Source: a virus. From it: a DNA stretch of 64,000 nucleotides. Below are positions 7,747 through 16,303 of this stretch, in pieces; the first letter of the stretch is position 1, and every line of letters begins with the position of its first letter. The notes beneath the pieces are model-generated. The model had not been told where the DNA came from. It saw only the letters and a list, made by a program, of their open reading frames with translations, and ran no database searches. The translations under genes and the position numbers were made by a program. The stretch spans positions 83,062-147,061 of the IMG/VR virus record IMGVR_UViG_3300033146_000946. One strand, given 5' to 3'.

Positions 7747-9189
7747 ATGTCCAAAAGAATACTGATTATATCTGATAGTATTTTCAGACAAACAGGTTAT
7801 TCTACAGTTACCAATAATATTATAGAACATTTAAGTAAAGATTTTGAAGTGGCTCAAATGGGACTGGCTCATATGCCAGTCCCTAATTATAATAATACTT
7901 CTATAGATTATTATACTCCAATAATGAGCCATAGTAAATGTTGTGGTAAAGAATTATTAATTGAACATTATAACTCTAAAACTGGTAAAGTAGAATACAT
8001 TACACCTAATGTTGATTTAGATGTAATACAAAATGAATGTAATCGAGGATATCCAAATCAATCAGATCCATTTGGATTTGAATCAGCGTATTATATAATT
8101 GAACATTTTCGTCCAGATATTGTTATACCGATTAATGATATTTGGGGTATTTATAAATTAAACTTTTTAAAGAATAGAAAAAATTTCAAATTAGTACCAT
8201 ATCTTGCTATTGATAGTGAATGTTTTCCTGCTCAAATACAAACTAATGAAAATATAAATACTTTACAATTTTTAAAAATAACTGATAAATTAGTTGTATT
8301 TACTAATTGGGCTAAACATACTATAAATAAAACTTCTGAATTAATAATAGGAACTAAATTTAATAATATTGAAATTATTCCACATGGTGTTAATGCATCT
8401 AAATTTTTTAATTTAAATGCTAGAGATAGATTAATACATGAATTATTTAGATTAGATCCAAATAAAGTATTTATAATAGGTTCAGTTAATAGAAATCAAC
8501 CTAGAAAAAGATTGGATGCTATTTTTCAAATATTAAAAATATTAAAAAATAAATATGAAAAACCAAATGGTAAAAAATTTATGGTTCATTTTCATTGTGC
8601 TATCAAAGATAGTCATGGTTGGGATTTACCTTGGTTAGCTAAATATTATGGTGTAGAAGATAGAGTTATTTTAGATCAAAATTTAAAACCTGGAATAGGT
8701 GTTACTGATGAATTATTAAATATGATTATGAATACATATGATGTACATTTAGTACCAACTAATAGTGAAGGTTGGGGGTTGTCTATTCTTGAAACTATGG
8801 CTGTTGGTATCCCAAATGTAATATCTGATTATTCGGCTCATGGAGATTGGGCTAAAGATTATTCTCTTAAAATAAAATTAGCAGCAAAGATACATGAACC
8901 AATAACAAATCATATTAAAGGTATTATCGATGTAAATCATGCAGCGAAGCAAATATCTTTATTATATAATTCTAAAAAAATGTTAGAGTCATATAAAAAT
9001 AAAAGTATTAAATTAGCAAATAAATTGCAATGGGTAAATGTAGTTGAACAATGGAATATATTATTAAATAATATTGATATAAGTGATTTAAAAGAAAATA
9101 GATATCATGAAGGATATTTTGATGTTTATAATTTAAAACATGTACCAGAAAACCCAATAACTACTGAATTTGAATTACAAGAAATTTAA
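7747..9189 (+). CDS. GT-B glycosyltransferase (GT4-like)
   Basis: 480 residues. The N-terminal Rossmann half opens with RILIISDSIFRQTGYS, where the Gly binds donor phosphate in this fold. The C-terminal half has IPHGVN near 217, GSVNRNQPRKR near 245 and the donor-binding NSEGWGLSILETMAVGIP near residue 338, with the E-x7-E pattern of family GT4. It transfers a sugar from a nucleotide donor; the acceptor (DNA, virion or surface glycan) is unknown. It is first of three GT-B genes in this operon. Confidence 0.85.
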   Translation: MSKRILIISDSIFRQTGYSTVTNNIIEHLSKDFEVAQMGLAHMPVPNYNNTSIDYYTPIMSHSKCCGKELLIEHYNSKTGKVEYITPNVDLDVIQNECNRGYPNQSDPFGFESAYYIIEHFRPDIVIPINDIWGIYKLNFLKNRKNFKLVPYLAIDSECFPAQIQTNENINTLQFLKITDKLVVFTNWAKHTINKTSELIIGTKFNNIEIIPHGVNASKFFNLNARDRLIHELFRLDPNKVFIIGSVNRNQPRKRLDAIFQILKILKNKYEKPNGKKFMVHFHCAIKDSHGWDLPWLAKYYGVEDRVILDQNLKPGIGVTDELLNMIMNTYDVHLVPTNSEGWGLSILETMAVGIPNVISDYSAHGDWAKDYSLKIKLAAKIHEPITNHIKGIIDVNHAAKQISLLYNSKKMLESYKNKSIKLANKLQWVNVVEQWNILLNNIDISDLKENRYHEGYFDVYNLKHVPENPITTEFELQEI

Positions 9190-9204
9190 AAAAAGGATTG
9201 AATT

Positions 9205-9549
9205 ATGTCAGATAAAAAAATAGTTACTGAAACTAAAATGGAAACAGTTAAAACAGAATTAGAAAGAATGCATCCAGAAGAAGGAGATATTTTTATATTA
9301 AATGTTAATACTGATGATCCCGATATAATATATTCAGAAGAAATTGCTGAAAGTGTAGAACAATTATCAGAAATATTAAAAGATCTAACTGGTATAGATA
9401 TTCCTATTTTAGTATTTGGAACAGAACTAACTATGTCATTAATTAAAAAAGATGATCTTGAAAAATTATTAGATAGTATTGAAATAATTGATGATATAGA
9501 TGAAGAATTAGATAACGACGTAGAAAATATTAAAGATTTATTTAATTAA
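9205..9549 (+). CDS. acidic protein between glycosyltransferases, unknown
   Basis: 114 residues, strongly acidic, especially the C-terminus (EIIDDIDEELDNDVEN). Beta/alpha alternation around residues 25-90 suggests a small folded domain. It lies 15 nt after one glycosyltransferase and 12 nt before the next, so it may serve the same pathway. No family recognised. Confidence 0.65.
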   Translation: MSDKKIVTETKMETVKTELERMHPEEGDIFILNVNTDDPDIIYSEEIAESVEQLSEILKDLTGIDIPILVFGTELTMSLIKKDDLEKLLDSIEIIDDIDEELDNDVENIKDLFN

Positions 9550-9561
9550 AGGATAATTAAA

Positions 9562-10713
9562 ATGAAGATCGTAATTAGAGGATATAAGAACCAAAGTGGA
9601 TTTGGTGTTGCTTTAATTAATTTATTAAAAGTTTTAGATAAATCTAAATATGATTTTAGATTTATCCCATTAAATGCTATACAAGAACAAGATGATTCAT
9701 CATTATCCAATGATACTCAAAACTTTATTAAAAGTATAACAATAAATGAAAATGATTCATTTATTAATGATTCTATATTTATTGATATTGGTTCTTTAAA
9801 TAGAGGTGAAATTTCAATTCGCCCTAAAAATGTAAAAAAATACATTTTATATACTACTACTGAAACAACTAGAATTGATCCATATTATTCAAATATCTTT
9901 AATAAGAAATTCGATGAAATATGGACTGCTAGTAGATTTAATAAAGCAACATTATATTCATCTGGAGTGGAAAAGCCTATTAAAATTTTACCACATGCTA
10001 TTGATACTGATATTTATATTCCTGGTTTACCAGAATATAAGATTACTAATAAAAGGAAATTTAATTTTTTAATTAATATTGATTTTTCTTTTAGAAAAGG
10101 TATACATAAATTATTGCCAGCTTGGTTAGAAGTATTTAATTCTACAGATGATGTTGCATTAATAATGAAATTATCTGAGTTTGATTTTAAAGATTCATCT
10201 AGACCATTAAAAAGTTTAAATAATTTATTATTTCAATTTGAATATACTGAAAAAGATCATGCTCCAATTATAGTTATGAGTGATTTAATTAATGAGAAAT
10301 ATATACCAAATATGTATTCAATTTGTGATGTTTATATTGCTCCAACATTAGGTGAAGGTTTTGGTTTTCCAATAGCTGAAGCTATGTCTTGTGGTAAACC
10401 TACTATTACTAGTGGTTGTTCTGCCCCATTAGATTATGTTACTAATGATAATGGTTTTATTATTGATTTAGATGATACTAAAATGATATCTAAAATAGTA
10501 AACGAAGAAGGTTTATTAATGAGAGATCAAAGATATAAAGATCATTATCTTTATGATATCTCTGTTGAATCTTTATCATATCAATTAGAAGAAGCATATA
10601 ATATGTCAAAAGAAGAATTAATAACTAAAGGAAGTATAGCTCGTAATGATATTATTGATAAATATTCATTACAATCTGTTGTGTCAATATTAACTCAACT
10701 ATTAGAGGAATAA
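9562..10713 (+). CDS. GT-B glycosyltransferase (GT4-like)
   Basis: 383 residues. The N-terminus carries a GYKNQSGFG donor loop, then LPHAIDTDIY near 140 and the diagnostic PTLGEGFGFPIAEAMSCGKP near 260 with the GEGFG and E-x7-E pattern of GT4 enzymes. TAG-free spacing of 1 nt to the next glycosyltransferase suggests cotranslation. Acceptor unknown. Confidence 0.85.
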   Translation: MKIVIRGYKNQSGFGVALINLLKVLDKSKYDFRFIPLNAIQEQDDSSLSNDTQNFIKSITINENDSFINDSIFIDIGSLNRGEISIRPKNVKKYILYTTTETTRIDPYYSNIFNKKFDEIWTASRFNKATLYSSGVEKPIKILPHAIDTDIYIPGLPEYKITNKRKFNFLINIDFSFRKGIHKLLPAWLEVFNSTDDVALIMKLSEFDFKDSSRPLKSLNNLLFQFEYTEKDHAPIIVMSDLINEKYIPNMYSICDVYIAPTLGEGFGFPIAEAMSCGKPTITSGCSAPLDYVTNDNGFIIDLDDTKMISKIVNEEGLLMRDQRYKDHYLYDISVESLSYQLEEAYNMSKEELITKGSIARNDIIDKYSLQSVVSILTQLLEE

Positions 10714-10714
10714 A

Positions 10715-11830
10715 ATGAAATTAAATATTATAGGTACTACTGCTAAAGTAGGATTTGGTACTCATTGTAAAGGTATGCTTAAATCACTTGATAATATAGG
10801 TGTCGATATATCTTTTATGCCAATTGGTAATCTTGAAGAAGAAGATTCTGAATTATATAAAAAAATAACATCAAATCAATTCGATCCAGATGGTATATCA
10901 TTATATATATTTCATGATGCATTTTTAACTCAAAGATTTAGTAAAACAGTAATAATGTTTTATGTATTTGAAACAACTATAATTTCTGATCATGTTAAGA
11001 ATAAAATTGAAAATTATGTTGATATTCTTTTTACATCTACTGAAAAACATAAAGATATATTATTAAAAAATGGAATAACTAAACCTATTTATGTTATACA
11101 TGAAGGTATAGATCCAGAATTATTTAATATTAATAATAATAAAAAATTAATTGAAACAAATAATTACACATATTTAATATTAGGTAAAAGTGAAAAACGT
11201 AAAAATACTAATAAAGTATTTGCATCATTCTTTGAAACTATGCAATATGAAAATGTAAGTTTAATAGCTCATACTTATAATCATAGACATGAAGCTAATA
11301 TTATTTATAATTGGTTTGATTTTGATTTAAAAGATTTTGGTTATAGATTAATAGAAGATAATGATTTATATTTGAAATATTATAATTCATTTTCAACAAT
11401 ATATTTAACTAAACCTAAATTAACAGATGAGCAAATGACAGAATTATATAATTCTGCTAATATAGGACTATCTTATAGTTCAGCAGAAGGGTGGGGTTTA
11501 CCTGAAATGGAAATGATGACTTGTGGAAAACCTGTTATAATAACAAATGTTTTAGGTCATAATGAATATATAAATAATATCCCAATTTATAAAGAATTAA
11601 TAATAGAACCAATTGGAACAGAATTGGCTAAAGATATGGTTTATTTTGATGGATCAACTGGATATTGGTCTAAGTTAAATATTTCAGCATTAAAAGAAAA
11701 ATTAATATATACTTATAAACATAATATAGGATCGATAAAATCGGAAATTTTATCAGATTATTTTAAAAATAATTTTAGTTGGCATAATGCCGCAATAACA
11801 TTAAAACAAATACTCACAGAGGAGATTTAA
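10715..11830 (+). CDS. GT-B glycosyltransferase (GT4-like)
   Basis: 371 residues, a relative of the previous gene. It has GTTAKVGFG near the N-terminus, YVIHEGIDPELF near 128 and SAEGWGLPEMEMMTCGKP near 255, where Glu occupies the donor-binding positions. Its stop is directly followed by the ATG of the next gene. Three consecutive enzymes of one fold suggest an oligosaccharide built in steps. Confidence 0.85.
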   Translation: MKLNIIGTTAKVGFGTHCKGMLKSLDNIGVDISFMPIGNLEEEDSELYKKITSNQFDPDGISLYIFHDAFLTQRFSKTVIMFYVFETTIISDHVKNKIENYVDILFTSTEKHKDILLKNGITKPIYVIHEGIDPELFNINNNKKLIETNNYTYLILGKSEKRKNTNKVFASFFETMQYENVSLIAHTYNHRHEANIIYNWFDFDLKDFGYRLIEDNDLYLKYYNSFSTIYLTKPKLTDEQMTELYNSANIGLSYSSAEGWGLPEMEMMTCGKPVIITNVLGHNEYINNIPIYKELIIEPIGTELAKDMVYFDGSTGYWSKLNISALKEKLIYTYKHNIGSIKSEILSDYFKNNFSWHNAAITLKQILTEEI

Positions 11831-12145
11831 ATGAATGATCTTAATATTGAATTAGTAAAAGTTATCCAAGATAAACATATGGAAGTTAAATATAATGAAA
11901 AGTTTATTGTAATAAATAATAAACGAATACATATTGAGATGCAAGGAAAAATTAATTGTCCAGTATTAAATACTAAAATTTCATCTTTAACATGTAGTAA
12001 ATTTATGGAACAAAAAGGTTGGCCTAGACATATTGATAATCATATTTGTGATAGAGCTAATTGTAAAATTTATAAATCTATACAAAAAAATATGGCAAAT
12101 AGAAATGAAAATAAAACAAGAAAAAATAATAAAGAGACTAGATAA
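11831..12145 (+). CDS. small cysteine-containing basic protein, unknown
   Basis: 104 residues starting on the base after the glycosyltransferase stop, with AGAGGAG upstream. Four cysteines (CPVLNTKISSLTC, HICDRANC) could bind a metal. The C-terminal 25 residues are basic (NENKTRKNNKETR) and overlap the next gene in another frame. Function unknown. Confidence 0.65.
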   Translation: MNDLNIELVKVIQDKHMEVKYNEKFIVINNKRIHIEMQGKINCPVLNTKISSLTCSKFMEQKGWPRHIDNHICDRANCKIYKSIQKNMANRNENKTRKNNKETR

Positions 12146-12383
12146 AATATTAAAAATATATGATACTAAAGTTGAAATGTTAAATGAGATGCACCAATTA
12201 GGTGCATCTCGACATATTTGTATGATTACTGAATTATTATTATTAAATAAATCATATAAATCAATACAAAAAACTTTATTATTTACAGATAATGCTTTTG
12301 AAATATTAATTGAAGAATTGAATACGTTTTTTATTAATTATAAACAACTTAGAAAACGATATAAAAAATTAAGAGGGTTTTAA
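12105..12383 (+). CDS. small basic helical protein, unknown
   Basis: 92 residues from ATG 12105; an upstream ATG at 12033 would overlap the previous gene by 113 nt and is less likely, and no good ribosome-binding site marks any start. The sequence is helical and Lys-rich. Residues near 30-37 are encoded by a perfect DNA hairpin. The stop codon lies inside the terminator hairpin. Confidence 0.5.
   Translation: MKIKQEKIIKRLDKILKIYDTKVEMLNEMHQLGASRHICMITELLLLNKSYKSIQKTLLFTDNAFEILIEELNTFFINYKQLRKRYKKLRGF
12186..12210 (+). repeat. perfect 10-bp hairpin inside coding sequence
   Basis: GAGATGCACC, AATTA, GGTGCATCTC. It is the most GC-rich short palindrome in the region, with no T-run after it. It may regulate a downstream start codon or bind a protein. 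Confidence 0.6.
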
Positions 12384-12397
12384 TAAACCCTCTTTTT
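12372..12397. terminator. bidirectional terminator between convergent operons
   Basis: AGAGGGTTT, TAAT, AAACCCTCT followed by TTTTT on the plus strand; read from the other side it is followed by TAATTTTT. It separates the plus-strand operon from the minus-strand Hsp20 gene. Confidence 0.85.
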
Positions 12398-12402
12398 AAT
12401 TA

Positions 12403-12804
12403 TTATTTAATTTCTACTTTAGTTATATTATCATCATGTTCTTTATTAAATAATGTTATAGATAATATACCATCTTTAAATTCAGATTGAATAGAACTTA
12501 AATCATATTTATCAGATATATTAAATTCTAATCTATAAGATTTGGTGTTTTTATTTTTATCTGGTAAATCTATAACTATCATATTATTATTTTTTATAAC
12601 AAAAACCGATAATAAATCTTTATTAGCTCCAGCAAGATTAATTTTATAATTAATCTTATTATCTTGTTTATCATAATAAACAACATTAGTTTTATAATAT
12701 TTAATACCTTCTTGTGGTATTATACGTATTGTATTTTGTGTATCAGGTTTTTTATCATAGATGTTATAAACATCATTAATAAAATCATACATAGTTCTAA
12801 CCAT
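12403..12804 (-). CDS. Hsp20/alpha-crystallin small heat-shock protein
   Basis: 133 residues with an alpha-crystallin domain from about 48 to 125: YKINLAGANKD, NNNMIVIDL, SYRLEFNISDKYDL and the closing FKDGILSITLF, the usual DGxLxI(x)L signature. Small heat-shock proteins hold unfolding proteins; T4-like phages often carry one. GGAG lies 7 nt before the ATG. Its leader carries a small hairpin and a perfect palindrome. Confidence 0.85.
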   Translation of the reverse strand: MVRTMYDFINDVYNIYDKKPDTQNTIRIIPQEGIKYYKTNVVYYDKQDNKINYKINLAGANKDLLSVFVIKNNNMIVIDLPDKNKNTKSYRLEFNISDKYDLSSIQSEFKDGILSITLFNKEHDDNITKVEIK

Positions 12805-12825
12805 TTAAAACTCCTTGGTTAAAAA

Positions 12826-12843
12826 TATCCGAATTAACGGATA
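12826..12843 (-). promoter_or_regulatory. leader hairpin before hsp20
   Basis: TATCCG, loop AATTAA, CGGATA: a perfect 6-bp stem, 21 nt upstream of the hsp20 start. On the minus strand it is followed by five T. It could be a weak attenuator or a temperature-labile element. Confidence 0.4.
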
Positions 12844-12846
12844 AGT

Positions 12847-12871
12847 GTTATATATTCGCTTAATATATAAC
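12847..12871. promoter_or_regulatory. perfect palindrome upstream of hsp20, possible operator
   Basis: GTTATATATT, CGCTT, AATATATAAC: 10-bp arms with a 5-bp centre, lying between the sigma-gene terminator and the hsp20 leader hairpin. The arms contain TATATT-like boxes, so it may overlap the promoter and bind a regulator. Confidence 0.5.
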
Positions 12872-12906
12872 AAAAAGTATGCCAATCTTTTAAATCAGCA
12901 TACTTT
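12872..12906 (-). terminator. terminator downstream of the sigma factor gene
   Basis: On the minus strand: AAAGTATGC, a 15-nt loop, GCATACTTT continuing into TTTTT. The stem is perfect over 9 bp. Confidence 0.8.
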
Positions 12907-12925
12907 AATAATTGATGTTTAAATT

Positions 12926-13747
12926 TTAATCTATATATGTTTTAACATAATACATTAAATTATTAATAAATTCATCATCTAAATTATAAATATATTTTAA
13001 TTCTTGTAAATCATAAGGTCTATCATACCCTATACCAAATCTCATTTTAATAATATTTAAATATTCTATAGGAATATATTTTAATTCATTTAATATATTT
13101 GTTTGAAATTCTAATAATGCAGCAAATGTATTATCATTAGATAAATCATCTATATTATTAGTTGTGAAACTTGAATCACTCATAGAGTTTAATTCTATTA
13201 ATGTTAATAATTGTATTATAATTTCTCTTTTTAATTCAATATTTCGATTTAATAATACATTTTGAATTTCTTCAACAGTAGGTTCAAAACCATTATTATT
13301 CATTGTCAATTCTTCTTTTATATCTGTTATATGTTTTATAAATCTAGCAATATTTCGATTAACTGATATAACTTTATTTTTCTTAATATAATCTATTAAA
13401 CATTTTTTAACATAATGATATGCGAATGTTGTAAAATTAACACCACGATAAACATCGAATCTATCTATTGCTTCTATTATACCCATTTGTGCTTGTTGAA
13501 ATAAATCATCAATAATATCACTATTATTTAATTTCTTACAATATGTTATTGCATATTTCATAGCAAAACCACCATTAGATAATATTAATATATTTCTCAA
13601 ATTATCATATTCTTCTTGATTATCTGGTAGATTTTCTCGCAATACATGCAATGTTTTAAATCTTTCTAAATTTTCATTTTTAGAAGGAAAAGGATATTTT
13701 TTAATATATCTATTTAATTGTATTTTTAATCGAACGAAACTATCCAT
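12926..13747 (-). CDS. phage RNA polymerase sigma factor (sigma70 family)
   Basis: 273 residues. Region 2 is clear at about residues 78-122: DDLFQQAQMGIIEAIDRFD then GVNFTTFAYHYVKKCL, the polymerase-binding and -10 recognition helices. Region 3-like helices follow (EELTMNNNGFEPTVEEIQ), and a reduced region 4 ends the protein (IIKMRFGIGYDRPYDLQELK). It should direct RNA polymerase to a phage promoter class, as T4 gp55 does for late genes. It overlaps the next gene by 1 nt. Confidence 0.85.
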   Translation of the reverse strand: MDSFVRLKIQLNRYIKKYPFPSKNENLERFKTLHVLRENLPDNQEEYDNLRNILILSNGGFAMKYAITYCKKLNNSDIIDDLFQQAQMGIIEAIDRFDVYRGVNFTTFAYHYVKKCLIDYIKKNKVISVNRNIARFIKHITDIKEELTMNNNGFEPTVEEIQNVLLNRNIELKREIIIQLLTLIELNSMSDSSFTTNNIDDLSNDNTFAALLEFQTNILNELKYIPIEYLNIIKMRFGIGYDRPYDLQELKYIYNLDDEFINNLMYYVKTYID

Positions 13748-14103
13748 TAGTTAATCCTTTCAACATAATTAGCATATTTATTATTTCTTTTAAATAAATC
13801 AACTAATTTTTTATTGTTATCAATAAGAAAATCAACTGATGAATAATATGATTCATCTTTTATTTTATAATCCCAAATATATTCTGTTAAACCTACAGAA
13901 TCAATATATCGTTTCATAGTAAGTAGTGATTCAGTTTTAGACCAAACGTTAATAAATTGACCTAAACCTATAAGATATTTAAATTCAGTGGCTAATGCTT
14001 CTGGATTACTATTTTTAATAATTTCGAAATCAATATAAGTTTTAAATTTAATTTGAAATTTATCTAATAATACTTCTTTTTCATCTGTTTTGTTTTCACT
14101 CAT
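13747..14103 (-). CDS. unknown protein coupled to sigma factor gene
   Basis: 118 residues, starting on TAATG with the HNH gene stop and ending on a 1-nt overlap with the sigma factor start, so all three are cotranslated. Helical, without known motifs. By position it might be a sigma partner, as T4 gp33 is to gp55, but that is inference. Confidence 0.6.
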   Translation of the reverse strand: MSENKTDEKEVLLDKFQIKFKTYIDFEIIKNSNPEALATEFKYLIGLGQFINVWSKTESLLTMKRYIDSVGLTEYIWDYKIKDESYYSSVDFLIDNNKKLVDLFKRNNKYANYVERIN

Positions 14104-14516
14104 TATCTTCTCCTTGGTCTTTTAAACATAAGAGAACCAGCTCTTAATTTAGATAAAAGATATTTTCCTTTATCTTCCCATTTTTTAATAAGATTTATTA
14201 GACCGTGATATTCTACATGTGTCATCTCACCTTTAGCATTATTACATTTAGAACAACAATAAGCAAGATTAGTTTCAGTAGTATCACCTCCACGAGAAAG
14301 AGGTATTTTATGATCAACAGATAAATTAGTACGAGTTAATTTAACTCCACAATATTCACATTTACCTTTTAATTTTTCTTTAATTATTTCTGCATATTCA
14401 ACACGTTTTGTTAAATAATTATATTTCTTTTTATATTTCTTGTGTCTTCTTTGAAAACCACCGATTAAACAATCAGCTTTCCATTTGAAGTAATCTGTTT
14501 TTTTATTATAAGCCAT
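14103..14516 (-). CDS. HNH homing-type endonuclease
   Basis: 137 residues from ATG 14516 (GGGAGA ribosome-binding site 9 nt before); a longer reading would start inside the promoter. A classic HNH core at about residues 65-115: CEYCGVKLT, the DHKIPLSRGGD His-containing strand, NLAYCCSKCNNAKG with the second Cys pair and the HNH Asn. The N-terminus is very basic. It sits between a small gene and the sigma operon without an intron. Its ribosome-binding site is in an inverted repeat that contains its promoter. Confidence 0.85.
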   Translation of the reverse strand: MAYNKKTDYFKWKADCLIGGFQRRHKKYKKKYNYLTKRVEYAEIIKEKLKGKCEYCGVKLTRTNLSVDHKIPLSRGGDTTETNLAYCCSKCNNAKGEMTHVEYHGLINLIKKWEDKGKYLLSKLRAGSLMFKRPRRR

Positions 14517-14520
14517 AATA

Positions 14521-14569
14521 AATCTCCCATGATATATTATATATAATATAACATAATTCACGGGAGATT
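14521..14569 (-). promoter_or_regulatory. RBS-sequestering inverted repeat around internal promoter
   Basis: AATCTCCCaTGA at 14521-14532 and TCAcGGGAGATT at 14558-14569 form an 11-of-12-bp stem. One arm is the ribosome-binding site of the HNH gene. The -10 box lies in the loop, so only read-through transcripts contain both arms. Confidence 0.6.
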
Positions 14570-14573
14570 GCAA
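14545..14573 (-). promoter_or_regulatory. sigma70-like promoter for the HNH gene
   Basis: Minus strand: TTGCAA, 17 nt, TATATT. Transcription would begin near 14538, inside the loop of the inverted repeat, giving an mRNA lacking the arm that hides the ribosome-binding site. Confidence 0.55.
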
Positions 14574-14576
14574 CAA

Positions 14577-14789
14577 TTAATTTATACAAATCGAATTTAT
14601 TTCTTCTTTAAGATTTTCATTTTCAGGACTTACACTCATAAATTCATGATCTTCATATATTCCGATAGTAGGAGTAAAAAATATTCTATTATATCTATTA
14701 CCTTCTTCATCTTCAGAATAAATAACATCTAGATCTCCAAACTCATTATAAGTTTGTTGTAGTTCATTAATTAATTTAGATAATTTCAT
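14577..14789 (-). CDS. conserved small phage protein, unknown
   Basis: 70 residues of the common phage type that opens with MKLSKLINELQ and continues GDLDVIYSEDEE: a short helix followed by acidic beta strands. Proteins like this are widespread in phages and have no known function. It starts 1 nt after the ligase stop. Confidence 0.65.
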   Translation of the reverse strand: MKLSKLINELQQTYNEFGDLDVIYSEDEEGNRYNRIFFTPTIGIYEDHEFMSVSPENENLKEEINSICIN

Positions 14790-14790
14790 A

Positions 14791-16212
14791 TTATTCTCCT
14801 TTTAAACCTAAAACCATATTTTGATTATTTATAATATCTTCAAGTGAATCAGCATCAGAATCATCTCTTAAAATTTTATATACTGGATGTAATAAAGAAT
14901 AATTTCCTTCTTTATCTTGTGATAAACCATTACATTTAATTTCAACAATTGAGTTTAATAATTCATCTCGACTATTCCATATTAAATCACGTTTATCATC
15001 TTTTATTCCACTAGCATCTGCTTTTAATAAACCATCAGATGATTCACATTGCAATGAACCTAAAGTGTTAGCGTATTTAGTTCCTTTTTTACCAGGATTA
15101 AATCCTACTATCTTTAAATTTATAGTAAATTCTAATTTCATTTTAATTTGATATACTGGTTTTTTATTTTCCCATATACCTTTTAAAGATTTAACAATTA
15201 CACCTTCTTCACCTTTATTTAAAAGTTCTTTAAAGTAAGTCATTATACCTTTATATGAATGTAAGAATTTATATTCAACTAATCTAATAACATCAGTTAA
15301 AACTGGCATAGATTTTTCTAAAATTTCTAATCGTTTTTTTCTTATTTTTTTCCAAGGCTTATTTTCTTTATAAAATTTATATGGTAAGAAATCCCAAACT
15401 GTAACATAAACTTTGTCAACTATTTTTTCAAAGTCACCATGTTTCTTTTTAAATTTTTCTAAATCTTTTTCAATATTTTCACCAGCTAATTCTTTTTCAG
15501 TTATTTTAATAATACTATTTAATATTCCATTAGCTTCATATCTAGAATAACCTTCTAACATTAATTCACCATTGAATACTATACCATCATCAATATTATT
15601 ATTTTTTGCTAAATATATCGCAGTATATTTAGCAGTATTTATCAATTTTTTATTATTAATAAATGATGGTTTTCCTTGTCTAGATACCATTTCTACAATA
15701 TTATCATGAACAATAATATTAACATATCTACCATCCATTTTAACATCTACTTCAACCATATCATTATCTTTTATAACATTTAATATTTTTTCTTTATCAA
15801 ACGTTACAGCACCCATATATGGTGTAACAGGTATAAGATTAGGAATAGCTTTATTAATAGTTGATATATTACAATCTAATTTTAAATTACGATCTAAAAT
15901 TCTTTTAATAACAACTTCGTCGTCATGATCTAATTTAGCTAACATATATCTAACTTGATCTATTGCTTTATTACCAACATATTTTCTATTAGATATATCT
16001 TCTAATAAATCTAAACCATTTAGTAATTCATATTCACCAGTAGATTTAATATCTATATCAACATCTTTAATTCGATATATATAATTTGGATCATATGCTA
16101 GTTTTAATACTCTAATAAATAATTTATTAGATTTATATTTTTTAATTAATTCTATTTTTTTATTTTTACTATTTTCTTCTGATATAATATTTAATATATC
16201 TAATATATTCAT
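14791..16212 (-). CDS. ATP-dependent DNA ligase (T4 gp30-like)
   Basis: 473 residues. Motif I with the AMP-accepting lysine is EVDVKMDGR (Lys158); motif III-like FNGELML is near 215; VWDFLPY near 270; motif IV EEGVIVKS near 335; motif V QIKMK near 355; then an OB-fold C-terminus. It seals nicks using ATP during lagging-strand synthesis and repair. It is coupled by TAATG to a tiny upstream ORF. Confidence 0.9.
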   Translation of the reverse strand: MNILDILNIISEENSKNKKIELIKKYKSNKLFIRVLKLAYDPNYIYRIKDVDIDIKSTGEYELLNGLDLLEDISNRKYVGNKAIDQVRYMLAKLDHDDEVVIKRILDRNLKLDCNISTINKAIPNLIPVTPYMGAVTFDKEKILNVIKDNDMVEVDVKMDGRYVNIIVHDNIVEMVSRQGKPSFINNKKLINTAKYTAIYLAKNNNIDDGIVFNGELMLEGYSRYEANGILNSIIKITEKELAGENIEKDLEKFKKKHGDFEKIVDKVYVTVWDFLPYKFYKENKPWKKIRKKRLEILEKSMPVLTDVIRLVEYKFLHSYKGIMTYFKELLNKGEEGVIVKSLKGIWENKKPVYQIKMKLEFTINLKIVGFNPGKKGTKYANTLGSLQCESSDGLLKADASGIKDDKRDLIWNSRDELLNSIVEIKCNGLSQDKEGNYSLLHPVYKILRDDSDADSLEDIINNQNMVLGLKGE

Positions 16213-16295
16213 TATAAAATCCTTTCAATAAATGCTTTACATTTATTTTTAGTTATATAAATTTTTTTATCATTTTCATTTATTAATATAAACAT
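16212..16295 (-). CDS. 27-residue ORF coupled to ligase gene
   Basis: Starts with ATG at 16295, 7 nt after TAGGAG whose TAG is the stop of the GMP reductase gene, and ends in TAATG with the ligase start. The product opens MFILINENDKK and is basic at the end. The tight spacing on both sides suggests it is translated, perhaps only to couple the ligase. Confidence 0.45.
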   Translation of the reverse strand: MFILINENDKKIYITKNKCKAFIERIL

Positions 16296-16303
16296 ATAGT
16301 CTC

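Noticed and set aside
12847-12871. Origin of replication at the hsp20 palindrome
   Set aside because: Small, within a terminator-promoter junction, and no repeated iterons or A/T tract of the size seen at 2.2-2.4 kb.
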